Shown one piece after another: positions 1-5,177 of a stretch of 5,177 bases of DNA. Every line of letters begins with the position of its first letter. Position 1 is the stretch's first letter. The translations under genes and the position numbers were made by a program. The notes beneath the pieces were generated by a model. The model did not search any database. It had not been told where the DNA came from and was given only the letters and a program-made list of their open reading frames with translations. Origin of the DNA: Anaerolineae bacterium (GTDB taxonomy: Bacteria > Chloroflexota > Anaerolineae > B4-G1 > SLSP01); assembly GCA_016927095.1 (NCBI GenBank), contig JAFGNI010000388.1, positions 1-5,177 on the forward strand, read 5' to 3'.

Positions 1-71
1 AGATAGCAGAGCGTATTGGCGATGCCGTCCCATTTGGGCAGAAACGTCTCGGTGAATATCGCTATGCGCAT
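1..71 (-). CDS. GT4-family glycosyltransferase, N-terminal fragment (runs off left edge)
   Basis: Reading the minus strand from the ATG at 71-69 gives 23 open codons to the window edge, containing [14 protein letters not shown]. This start ([17 protein letters not shown]) is typical of the first strand and glycine loop of GT4 glycosyltransferases of the GT-B fold, including the SqdX (sulfoquinovosyltransferase) and mannosyl/glucosyl-lipid synthase branch, which use nucleotide sugars at the cytoplasmic face of the membrane. An AGGAG ribosome binding site lies at 80-76, 4 bases before the ATG. The gene diverges from the solute-binding operon and shares its repeat-rich promoter region, so control by phosphate starvation is plausible. 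In many bacteria such enzymes make glycolipids that replace phospholipids when phosphate is scarce. Only the extreme N-terminus is visible, so family membership is fairly firm but acceptor and sugar are unknown. Confidence 0.8.
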   Translation of the reverse strand, partial: MRIAIFTETFLPKWDGIANTLCY

Positions 72-119
72 AGCTCTCCTATTTGATCCGTCCGCCATCT
101 CCGTGATCTCACTCAAAGG

Positions 120-125
120 ATTATC
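120..125 (-). promoter_or_regulatory. Putative -10 element of the divergent glycosyltransferase promoter
   Basis: The minus strand reads GATAAT, five of six matches to TATAAT. It lies 10 bp after the last TTAA-type unit (140-136) when read on that strand, the same spacing seen at the other two putative promoters of the window. There is no good -35 hexamer, as expected for an activator-dependent Pho promoter. The predicted leader to the ATG at 71 is about 40 nt. Start site is inferred, not seen. Confidence 0.5.
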
Positions 126-135
126 TCCTAACGCT

Positions 136-174
136 ATTAACTATGCCTTAAGTCCAGGTTAAGGCACGGTAAAA
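136..174 (-). promoter_or_regulatory. Pho-box-like array A, four 11-bp units, probably serving the divergent gene
   Basis: Read on the minus strand, four units start at 173, 162, 151 and 140: TTTAC, TTAAC, TTAAG and TTAAT, each exactly 11 bp apart. Direct repeats on an 11-bp period with this kind of core are the known binding pattern of PhoB/PhoP-type regulators. Because TTAA is its own reverse complement, the array also reads on the plus strand as TTAAC, TTAAG, TTAAG, TAAAA at 137, 148, 159 and 170, with a slightly poorer match. The GATAAT at the correct distance on the minus strand favours service to the glycosyltransferase gene. Confidence 0.65.
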
Positions 175-192
175 GCCTGGCGCATTAGCTTG

Positions 193-230
193 TTAACCGT
201 GCATTAACAATCCGGTAAACAGGCGTTAAC
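193..230 (+). promoter_or_regulatory. Pho-box-like array B, four 11-bp units upstream of the solute-binding operon
   Basis: Units start at 193 (TTAAC), 204 (TTAAC), 215 (GTAAA, degenerate) and 226 (TTAAC), all exactly 11 bp apart. The order good, good, degenerate, good is the same as in the array before pstS. Array B is one base out of phase with array A (170 to 193 is 23 bp rather than 22), which suggests two separate arrays rather than one long one. The likely ligand is the PhoB-like regulator encoded at 3937-4644. Confidence 0.75.
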
Positions 231-240
231 GCGCATTCTG

Positions 241-246
241 TATCCT
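241..246 (+). promoter_or_regulatory. Putative -10 element of the solute-binding operon
   Basis: TATCCT matches TATAAT at four of six positions and begins 15 bp after the start of the last TTAAC unit, leaving a 10-bp spacer identical to that at pstS. Transcription would start near 253, giving a leader of about 33 nt. An alternative hexamer overlaps at 246-251 (TAACTA), so the exact position is uncertain. Confidence 0.45.
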
Positions 247-285
247 AACTATAGGTGCATTCCGGAAAAAACCTAAAGGATCACT

Positions 286-1491
286 ATGCATACGCCAAAG
301 CTCAACCTCGTCCTCTTCACCGTCTACCTGATGGCGACGCTTGGGGTGTTGGTTGCATCGTTGGTGTCGCCTGCGGTGCGTGCTGCGGCTCCCGCGCCGT
401 TGCGCGACCTTATCCTTCCCCCGCCGAAGCCTGTGGAGCTCCAGGTGCTGTACTCCACCGAGAAGGAGGCGTGGATTGAGGAGGCGGTGCGCCGCTTTGA
501 GAGCCGCCGCGATGCCCGGGTTGGTGGGCGTCCCATCGACGTTCAGCTATCGGCATCGGGGTCGCGAGAGATGTACCTGGCAATCTTGGATGAGGAAGTT
601 GAGCCCGATGTGATCAGTCCCGCCAGTATGCTGCAGATCTCCCTCCTCCAGGATCTCTCCGCGAGCAAGTTCGGTACCCCAATCGTCAACAAGGCCGACA
701 CCGAGACCTGTCGACCGGTGCTCACCTCGCCAGTCATCCTCGTTGCCTGGGCGGACAGGGCCGACGTGCTTTGGGGTCAGGACCCGAACGGCTCGATGTG
801 GCTGCGGATGCAGGAGGCGCTCACAGATCCTCGTGGATGGGAGGCCTTCGGACATCCCGAGTGGGGCTTCATCAAGTTCGGACACACGGATCCTTTGAAG
901 TCGAACAGTGGCTTCCAGACGATCCTTCTGATGACCTACAACTACCTGGGCAAGACGCGTGGCCTGACATCCCAGGATATCCTGGCCAATGAGGCCTACC
1001 AGCAGTGGTTCACGGACTTCGAGAACACGATCTCGGAGTTCGGGGACAGCACCGGCACCTACATGAATGAGATCATCTCCTACGGCCCCAGCCTCTACGA
1101 CTTCGTGACGGTCTACGAGGCCACCGCGATTGGCCAGATGGAGAATGCCGTAGGTCGCTACGGAGAGCTGCGGGTCTATTACCCGCCAGCCACATCTCTC
1201 AGCGACCACCCATTCTGCGTGCTCCAGGGCAGCTGGATCACGCCGGAGAAGGCCGAAGCAGCCAAGCTGTTCCTGGATTTCCTCACCGACATCGAGATGC
1301 AGGAGCTCGCGCTGCTTGAATACGGGTTCCGACCGGTCCATTCAGGCGTCCCTATTGATCAGCCTGGTAGCCCCTTTCTGAGGTACGTTGACAACGGTGT
1401 CAGGTTGACAATCCCGCCTGAGGTGGAGGTCCCACCTGGCAATGTCCTCAACACGCTGCTCGAGTTCTGGGCCCGCAATATCCAGCGCTAG
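286..1491 (+). CDS. Exported solute-binding protein, paralogue of the N-terminal half of the next gene
   Basis: This is a 401-residue type 2 periplasmic-binding-protein-like protein. The N-terminus has a basic start and a hydrophobic segment (about residues 6-28) followed by an Ala-rich stretch ending near residue 35 that could be a signal peptidase I site. There is no lipobox cysteine, so it is either secreted or held by its N-terminal helix. The binding domain starts near residue 50 (LQVLYSTEKEAWIEEAV). Landmarks are SPASM near 110, KFGHTDPLKSNSG at 197-209, STG plus GPSLYDF in the middle and YGFRPVHSGVP at 346-356. Each has a counterpart in the next protein, so the two are clearly paralogous. 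Cys142 and Cys311 could form a disulfide. AAGGA at 276-280 supports the ATG at 286. No permease or ATPase accompanies it, so the ligand is unknown; an anion or phosphorus compound is a guess from context. It is the first gene of the predicted operon. Confidence 0.85.
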   Translation: MHTPKLNLVLFTVYLMATLGVLVASLVSPAVRAAAPAPLRDLILPPPKPVELQVLYSTEKEAWIEEAVRRFESRRDARVGGRPIDVQLSASGSREMYLAILDEEVEPDVISPASMLQISLLQDLSASKFGTPIVNKADTETCRPVLTSPVILVAWADRADVLWGQDPNGSMWLRMQEALTDPRGWEAFGHPEWGFIKFGHTDPLKSNSGFQTILLMTYNYLGKTRGLTSQDILANEAYQQWFTDFENTISEFGDSTGTYMNEIISYGPSLYDFVTVYEATAIGQMENAVGRYGELRVYYPPATSLSDHPFCVLQGSWITPEKAEAAKLFLDFLTDIEMQELALLEYGFRPVHSGVPIDQPGSPFLRYVDNGVRLTIPPEVEVPPGNVLNTLLEFWARNIQR

Positions 1492-1509
1492 GTCATACAA
1501 TTAGAGACG

Positions 1510-3186
1510 ATGAAGCGACATCTACGCACGGCAGCTACACTGATCTTCCTGGCCTCCCTCTTTCTGAGTGCGTGCCAGGTGGGTGGCATTCTCCCGGTGG
1601 GGAAGCGGGTCGTCGTCACGATGGTTTATGGGTCTGAGAAGCAGGCCTGGTTGGAGCCCCTGGTGGCCGACTACAACGAACAGAGGAACAGGACCGAGGA
1701 GGGCTCGGTGATCGTCATCGAGGCGACGCCCATGGGCTCCATTGAGTCTGGCGATGCCATCGTCGAGGGGCGGATCCAGCCCATAGTCTGGAGCCCTGCC
1801 TCCTCGGCTTATGTGCCCGTGACCGATACGAAGTGGCGCCAAATGCATGGCGAGGATCTGACTCTGGAGACGCCCAACGATCTTGTCCTAAGTCCGGTGG
1901 TGATTGCGATGTGGCGACCGATGGCGGAGGCGCTGGGTTGGCCCGAGGAGACGCTGGGCTGGTCGGACATAGCGGAACTGGCCGTCTCCGAAGATGGTTG
2001 GGCCGGGTACGGTTATCCGGAATGGGGGACCTTCAAGTTCGGGCATACGGCGCCAAATCGCAGCAACAGTGGGATTATCTCCGTCATCGCCGAAGCCTAT
2101 GCCGGCGCCGGGAAACAACGCGATCTGACGATGGAGGATCTCCAGGATGCGGATGTCATCGCCTTCATGACCGCGGTTGAGAGCTCCATTATCCACTACG
2201 GTTCGAGCACCGGCTTCTTCGCGACCCGTATGTTCGAGCGGGGCCCTTCCTATCTCAGCGCCGCGGTGATGTACGAGAATCTTGTCGCGGAGCAAGAGGC
2301 CAAGCGCTTGAGTGGTGAGAGCAACCAGCTGCCCGTTGTGGCTATCTATCCCAAGGAGGGCACTTTCTGGAGCAACCATCCCTATATCGTCCTGAACGCG
2401 CCGTGGGTCTCTGAGGAGCAGCGCGAGGCGGCGGAGATGTTCGAGGCCTTTCTGTTGGCGGAGCCTCAACAGATCCAGTCCATCGCGTATGGCTTCCGTC
2501 CGGCAGACCCGGGCGTGCCCTTGACCTCGCCGCTCGACCTGCAGCACGGTGTGGACCCGAAGCAACCCCAGACGGTCCTGGAGGTCCCCGAGGGCGAGGT
2601 CGTGGAAGGCATTCTGAACGTGTGGCGCTCCCAGGTGAAGAAGCCCGTGGATCTGGTGGTGGTGATGGATATCTCCGGCAGCATGGAGGGCGAGAAGATC
2701 AACGCCGCGCGGGCTAGCCTGATTGAGTTCATCAACCTGCTGGACGATCGTGATCGCCTGCAGATCATCCTGTTCAGTGACGAGCTGATCACCCTGACGC
2801 CCCTTTCTCCGTTGCGTGAGAAGCGCGCTGACGTCCTGCGGCGGGTCGCAGGTGTGATCGAGGGCGGGGACACGCGCTTCTACGATGCTGTACAACTTGC
2901 CTATGACGAACTGGCAGCCAACGGTGACCGCGACCACATCCGGGCGATCGTGGCCCTGACGGACGGCAATGATACGGCGTCAACCCTCAACCTTGACCAG
3001 TTGATGGTGAGCGTCGGCAACTTGAGCGAGGGCGGCAATGCGACGAAGGTCTTCACCATTGCCTTCGGGAGCAACGCCGATGAGCGGGTACTGGTCGAGA
3101 TTGCCGAAACCACGGGTGCGCGCCAGTATGACAGCGACCCCGACACCATCCGCGACGTCTACGCAGAGATCGCGACTTTCTTCTAG
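1510..3186 (+). CDS. Lipoprotein with solute-binding domain fused to a VWA domain
   Basis: This 558-residue protein starts with a lipoprotein signal (hydrophobic run, then LSAC with the lipidated Cys at residue 22), so it should sit on the outer face of the cytoplasmic membrane. Residues about 33-376 form a type 2 solute-binding domain that matches the upstream protein along its length, including KFGHTAPNRSNSG (176-188) and YGFRPADPGVP (327-337). Residues about 381-558 form a VWA domain. Its MIDAS metal site looks complete: D387-x-S389-x-S391 (DISGSM), T455 (GGDTRF) and D485 (LTDGND). MIDAS sites bind a divalent cation and usually hold a protein ligand. It ends shortly after the VWA domain with no membrane helix. 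It starts 18 bp after the previous stop, with only a weak ribosome binding site (TAGAG, 1502-1506), which suggests translational dependence on the first gene. Proteins of this architecture occur in other bacteria, but I know of no established function. Confidence 0.88.
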   Translation: MKRHLRTAATLIFLASLFLSACQVGGILPVGKRVVVTMVYGSEKQAWLEPLVADYNEQRNRTEEGSVIVIEATPMGSIESGDAIVEGRIQPIVWSPASSAYVPVTDTKWRQMHGEDLTLETPNDLVLSPVVIAMWRPMAEALGWPEETLGWSDIAELAVSEDGWAGYGYPEWGTFKFGHTAPNRSNSGIISVIAEAYAGAGKQRDLTMEDLQDADVIAFMTAVESSIIHYGSSTGFFATRMFERGPSYLSAAVMYENLVAEQEAKRLSGESNQLPVVAIYPKEGTFWSNHPYIVLNAPWVSEEQREAAEMFEAFLLAEPQQIQSIAYGFRPADPGVPLTSPLDLQHGVDPKQPQTVLEVPEGEVVEGILNVWRSQVKKPVDLVVVMDISGSMEGEKINAARASLIEFINLLDDRDRLQIILFSDELITLTPLSPLREKRADVLRRVAGVIEGGDTRFYDAVQLAYDELAANGDRDHIRAIVALTDGNDTASTLNLDQLMVSVGNLSEGGNATKVFTIAFGSNADERVLVEIAETTGARQYDSDPDTIRDVYAEIATFF

Positions 3187-3205
3187 AGGGAGGAACCTAA
3201 GGCGC

Positions 3206-3925
3206 ATGAGGTCCCCAACACTGACGGCACTGGTGCATCCGCTTAATATCGCCATGGCGGGGCTAGCTGTCTTCGCTGGCTTGATGTCAGCGTGGTGGCT
3301 CTTCCCCGTTGGCATGCTCCTGTGGCTAGCGATGGTCGTAGCGGTCTCGCGCGACCGCGCCCTGCGCTTCAACGCCCAGATGCAGCGCCGGGAGCCGCTC
3401 GCGCAGCGGTTCCAGCGAGCTTTTGACCGGATCGAACGGGCGCAAGTCGGTATCTTCAACACGCTCGCGGCCTCACCAGCTCGAACCCATCGGGCCCTGG
3501 AACCTATTCAGACCCAGGTGGACCGGTTGGCTCAGGAAGCACACGCGCTGTGCAAGCGTATGACCTCGCTGGAGAACTACCGGATCGTCACGCAGTCGCA
3601 GACCGATCCGGCGGGCGACTTGGAAACGCTGATCCAGCGCATTGAGCAGACAAGGGATCCGGCCCTTAGGCAGGACTATCTTGAGTCCCGCCGGATCCTC
3701 GAGGAACGTCTGGAGAAGCTGCAGCAGGTTTCCCGGCAGCTAGATCGCGTGGAGGCACAGCTACTTGGCGTGGCAAACAAGCTGGACGGCGTGATCACCG
3801 AGATCGTGCGACTACAGGCTGCGGGCCCTGAGGCTGCAGGACCCTATGTGGAAGAGATAGTCGGTTATCTGCAGCAGGAGATTGAGGGGCTCAATGCATT
3901 TGAACAGCGGGCTGTGCGCTTGTGA
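3206..3925 (+). CDS. Small membrane protein: two-helix hairpin with coiled-coil tail, unknown function
   Basis: The 239-residue product has two closely spaced hydrophobic segments (about residues 13-29 and 31-47, joined at WWLFP), then SRDR and a long, charged, helical remainder. Heptad-like patterns are clear around residues 102-127 and strongest at about 165-204 (LEERLEKLQQVSRQLDRVEA). Basic residues after the second segment suggest a hairpin with both ends in the cytoplasm, though this is inferred. I chose the ATG at 3206 although the frame stays open upstream to 3038: that extension lies inside the VWA gene, is Arg/Ser-rich and lacks domain character, while AGAGGGAGGA (3185-3194) and AAGG (3199-3202) precede 3206. 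It sits between the VWA lipoprotein and the response regulator with short gaps. I do not recognise a family. A scaffold or coupling role between the surface lipoproteins and the cell interior is possible but unsupported by a motif. Confidence 0.75.
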   Translation: MRSPTLTALVHPLNIAMAGLAVFAGLMSAWWLFPVGMLLWLAMVVAVSRDRALRFNAQMQRREPLAQRFQRAFDRIERAQVGIFNTLAASPARTHRALEPIQTQVDRLAQEAHALCKRMTSLENYRIVTQSQTDPAGDLETLIQRIEQTRDPALRQDYLESRRILEERLEKLQQVSRQLDRVEAQLLGVANKLDGVITEIVRLQAAGPEAAGPYVEEIVGYLQQEIEGLNAFEQRAVRL

Positions 3926-3936
3926 GGGTTTGAGGC

Positions 3937-4644
3937 GTGAGCGATAGCGTTTTGGTTGTCGAGGATGATCTGGTTCTCCGAGAGACGTTGGCATACCGGT
4001 TGGTCAACGATGGATATGACGTGGTGGTCGCTGACGATGGCTACACTGCGATTGAGGTGGCACGCGCTGAACGCCCGGACGTCATTCTGCTGGACGTGAT
4101 GTTGCCCGGCCTTGACGGCTTCGAGGTCTGTCGTCTCCTCAGGCAGGAAATGACGACGCCGATCCTCATGCTCACTGCCCGAACCGACGAGGTTGACCGG
4201 GTTGTTGGCCTCGAGATCGGTGCCGATGACTACATCACCAAGCCGTTTAGCATGCGTGAGCTCCTGGCGCGGATCAAGGCCCAGATTCGCCGTATGCGGA
4301 TGCTGCGTGAGGTCGTCACGACAGAGTTGCCCTTGCCGGCGTCGGGGCCGTTGCGCTTTGGCAACCTGGAAATCGACCTTAACCGCTGTGAGGTGACGCT
4401 GGCCGGGACGCCGATCCAGCTCAAGCCAAAGGAGTTCGAGCTGTTGGCTTCGCTGGCGCAGCACAAAGGACAGGTTCTCAGCAGAGAGCAGCTAATGAAA
4501 GCCGTGTGGGGTTGGGAATACACTGGACAGAGCCGCACGGTGGATGTGCATATCCGGTGGCTGCGGGAGAAGATCGAGGTGGACCCCGGGAACCCGCAAC
4601 GCATCGTCACCGTGCGAGGTATGGGCTATCGCTTCGATGGTTAG
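3937..4644 (+). CDS. phoB: OmpR/PhoB-type DNA-binding response regulator
   Basis: This 235-residue regulator has the usual length for PhoB-type proteins. The receiver domain (about 1-120) shows the acidic pocket E9-D10-D11, phosphoacceptor D53 in [12 protein letters not shown]80 in LTAR and K102 in TKPF, so it should be phosphorylated normally. The winged-helix domain occupies residues 139-235. Its recognition helix, [16 protein letters not shown] (199-214), closely resembles that of PhoB, and the end is the typical RGMGYRF. Translation starts at GTG 3937, supported by GAGGG at 3924-3928 with 8-base spacing. It is the last gene of the predicted operon, 11 bp after the coiled-coil gene. No histidine kinase follows; the next gene is pstS. 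The TTAAC arrays before both the operon and pstS suggest it regulates both, including itself. Receiver and OmpR-class assignment are firm. The name phoB rests on the recognition helix and context; phoP or a generic OmpR-family name would be acceptable. Confidence 0.9.
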   Translation: MSDSVLVVEDDLVLRETLAYRLVNDGYDVVVADDGYTAIEVARAERPDVILLDVMLPGLDGFEVCRLLRQEMTTPILMLTARTDEVDRVVGLEIGADDYITKPFSMRELLARIKAQIRRMRMLREVVTTELPLPASGPLRFGNLEIDLNRCEVTLAGTPIQLKPKEFELLASLAQHKGQVLSREQLMKAVWGWEYTGQSRTVDVHIRWLREKIEVDPGNPQRIVTVRGMGYRFDG

Positions 4645-4682
4645 CTTGTGTCAATGGAAGTTCAACGATACCGGGGTGCCCC

Positions 4683-4720
4683 TTAACGTATTGTTAACTT
4701 CCCATTCAATGGGCGTTAAC
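4683..4720 (+). promoter_or_regulatory. Pho-box-like array C, four 11-bp units upstream of pstS
   Basis: Units start at 4683 (TTAAC), 4694 (TTAAC), 4705 (TTCAA, degenerate) and 4716 (TTAAC), all exactly 11 bp apart. The array begins 38 bp after the response regulator stop. Two tandem Pho boxes, meaning four 11-bp units, are also the known arrangement at the E. coli pstS promoter. The match in unit number, order of good and poor units and distance to the -10 with array B supports one common regulator. Confidence 0.8.
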
Positions 4721-4730
4721 TTCTGCGTGC

Positions 4731-4736
4731 TAAACT
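4731..4736 (+). promoter_or_regulatory. Putative -10 element of the pstS promoter
   Basis: TAAACT matches TATAAT at four of six positions. It begins 15 bp after the start of the last TTAAC unit (10-bp spacer), the same as at the other two putative promoters. Transcription would start near 4743, leaving a leader of about 39 nt. No -35 hexamer is visible apart from the repeats, fitting an activator-dependent promoter. Confidence 0.5.
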
Positions 4737-4766
4737 CCTGTAGCGGTAGAAAACATCAAGTGATTC

Positions 4767-4776
4767 GAGGAGGAGA
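4767..4776 (+). promoter_or_regulatory. Strong ribosome binding site of pstS
   Basis: GAGGAGGAGA contains AGGAGG at 4768-4773, 8 bases before the ATG at 4782. It is the strongest ribosome binding site in the window and fixes the pstS start. High translation suits an abundant phosphate-scavenging lipoprotein. Confidence 0.75.
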
Positions 4777-4781
4777 AGCTT

Positions 4782-5177
4782 ATGCGTCGAGCATGGATGA
4801 GCATCTTAATTCTGGTGGCCCTGCTGGCCACAGGCTGTGGTGGGGCTGCACCCACCGCGGCTCCGACAGCCACGCCGCAACCCGCAGAGCCTGCGGCGAC
4901 GGAAGCTCCCACTCAGGCAGCAACTGAGGAGCCTGCAGGGGGTGAGCAGATCAGCATCGCCGGATCGACGACGGTGCAGCCGGTGGCCGAGAAGATTGGC
5001 GCGGCTTTCACTGAGATGACCGGCGCCAAGGTCGACGTGGCGGGCGGTGGTTCGAGCTCGGGTGTGGTAGCTGCCGGCGACGGCACAGCTGACATCGGCA
5101 ACGCGTCCCGCGACATCAAGCAGTCGGAGCTGGAGACCTACCCCGACCTGGTGATCCACACGATCGCCCAGGACGGC
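4782..5177 (+). CDS. pstS: PstS-type phosphate-binding lipoprotein, N-terminal 132 residues (runs off right edge)
   Basis: The frame stays open from ATG 4782 to the window end. A lipoprotein signal (hydrophobic residues 8-17, then ATGC with lipidated Cys19) is followed by a Pro/Thr/Ala/Glu-rich linker (about 20-54) that would hold the binding domain off the membrane. The domain opens with ISIAGSTTVQPVAEKIGAAF (57-76), then GGGSSSG (88-94) and ADIGNASRDIK (103-113). These are the phosphate-contact loops of the PstS family: the Ser/Thr of the first, the Ser-rich Gly loop, and the ADI-SR segment. PstS delivers phosphate to the PstC/PstA/PstB ABC transporter, whose genes probably lie beyond the edge. 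It has its own four-unit Pho-like array and a strong ribosome binding site. The family includes sphX and general phosphate-binding-like proteins; PstS is the best fit given the regulator next door. Confidence 0.9.
   Translation, partial: MRRAWMSILILVALLATGCGGAAPTAAPTATPQPAEPAATEAPTQAATEEPAGGEQISIAGSTTVQPVAEKIGAAFTEMTGAKVDVAGGGSSSGVVAAGDGTADIGNASRDIKQSELETYPDLVIHTIAQDG

Noticed and set aside
547..1341. Long minus-strand open frame (264 codons) opposite the first solute-binding gene
   Set aside because: It lies wholly antisense to a gene with clear signal sequence and paralogue conservation. Its translation has no recognisable domain, and it is a by-product of GC-rich codon use.
1888..2937. 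Long minus-strand open frame (349 codons) opposite the solute-binding/VWA gene
   Set aside because: The plus strand encodes a complete MIDAS motif and conserved binding-domain motifs here. The antisense product is His/Arg/Leu-rich with no domain and no ribosome binding site context.
3038..3205. Upstream extension of the coiled-coil gene overlapping the VWA gene
   Set aside because: The extra 56 residues are low-complexity Arg/Ser/Pro and lie in the VWA coding region. The ATG at 3206 has purine-rich ribosome binding sequence and begins just before the membrane hairpin.
4379..4383. TTAAC inside the response regulator gene as an internal Pho box
   Set aside because: It is a single copy without 11-bp-spaced partners and falls in conserved winged-helix coding sequence.
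3865..4464. Minus-strand open frame (199 codons) opposite the response regulator
   Set aside because: It is antisense to an unmistakable receiver domain and part of the winged-helix domain, with no domain of its own.
4672..4682. GGGG-TG-CCCC inverted repeat after the response regulator as a terminator
   Set aside because: The loop would be only two bases (or the stem only three pairs), and no T-run follows. It also abuts the TTAAC array. I see no convincing terminator between the operon and pstS, so read-through into pstS is possible.
4806..5159. Minus-strand open frame (117 codons) opposite pstS
   Set aside because: The plus strand encodes the lipobox and PstS phosphate-binding motifs, and the antisense product is Arg/Ser-rich with no domain.

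Overview
The window looks like chromosomal DNA from a GC-rich bacterium, most likely a member of the Chloroflexota. This is an inference from three traits: tandem solute-binding genes with one fused to a von Willebrand A (VWA) domain, a Pro/Thr/Ala-rich linker behind the PstS lipobox, and the overall style of the proteins. No rRNA, tRNA, mobile element or CRISPR array was seen.

Layout. Positions 1-71 (minus strand) hold the first 23 codons of a GT4-type glycosyltransferase reading out of the left edge. Positions 72-285 are a divergent intergenic region holding two back-to-back arrays of 11-bp TTAAC-type repeats, which I read as Pho boxes. A plus-strand cluster follows: an exported solute-binding protein (286-1491), a lipoprotein with the same solute-binding fold plus a C-terminal VWA domain with a complete metal-binding (MIDAS) motif (1510-3186), a small membrane protein with a two-helix hairpin and a coiled-coil tail (3206-3925), and an OmpR/PhoB-type response regulator (3937-4644). 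The gaps between these four genes are 18, 19 and 11 bp, so one transcript is likely. After a 137-bp gap with a third TTAAC array comes pstS, the phosphate-binding lipoprotein, from 4782 and cut off by the right edge.

How it fits together. All three putative promoters have the same layout: four 11-bp units, then 10 bp, then a -10-like hexamer, then a short leader to a start codon with a good ribosome binding site. The operon encodes a PhoB-like regulator and is followed by pstS, so the simplest reading is a phosphate-starvation regulon in which the regulator controls its own operon, pstS and the divergent glycosyltransferase. The glycosyltransferase may serve replacement of phospholipids by glycolipids. 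The unexplained part is the three-gene module of solute-binding protein, solute-binding/VWA lipoprotein and coiled-coil membrane protein. It has no permease in the window and is the best candidate here for an undescribed phosphate-linked cell-surface system.
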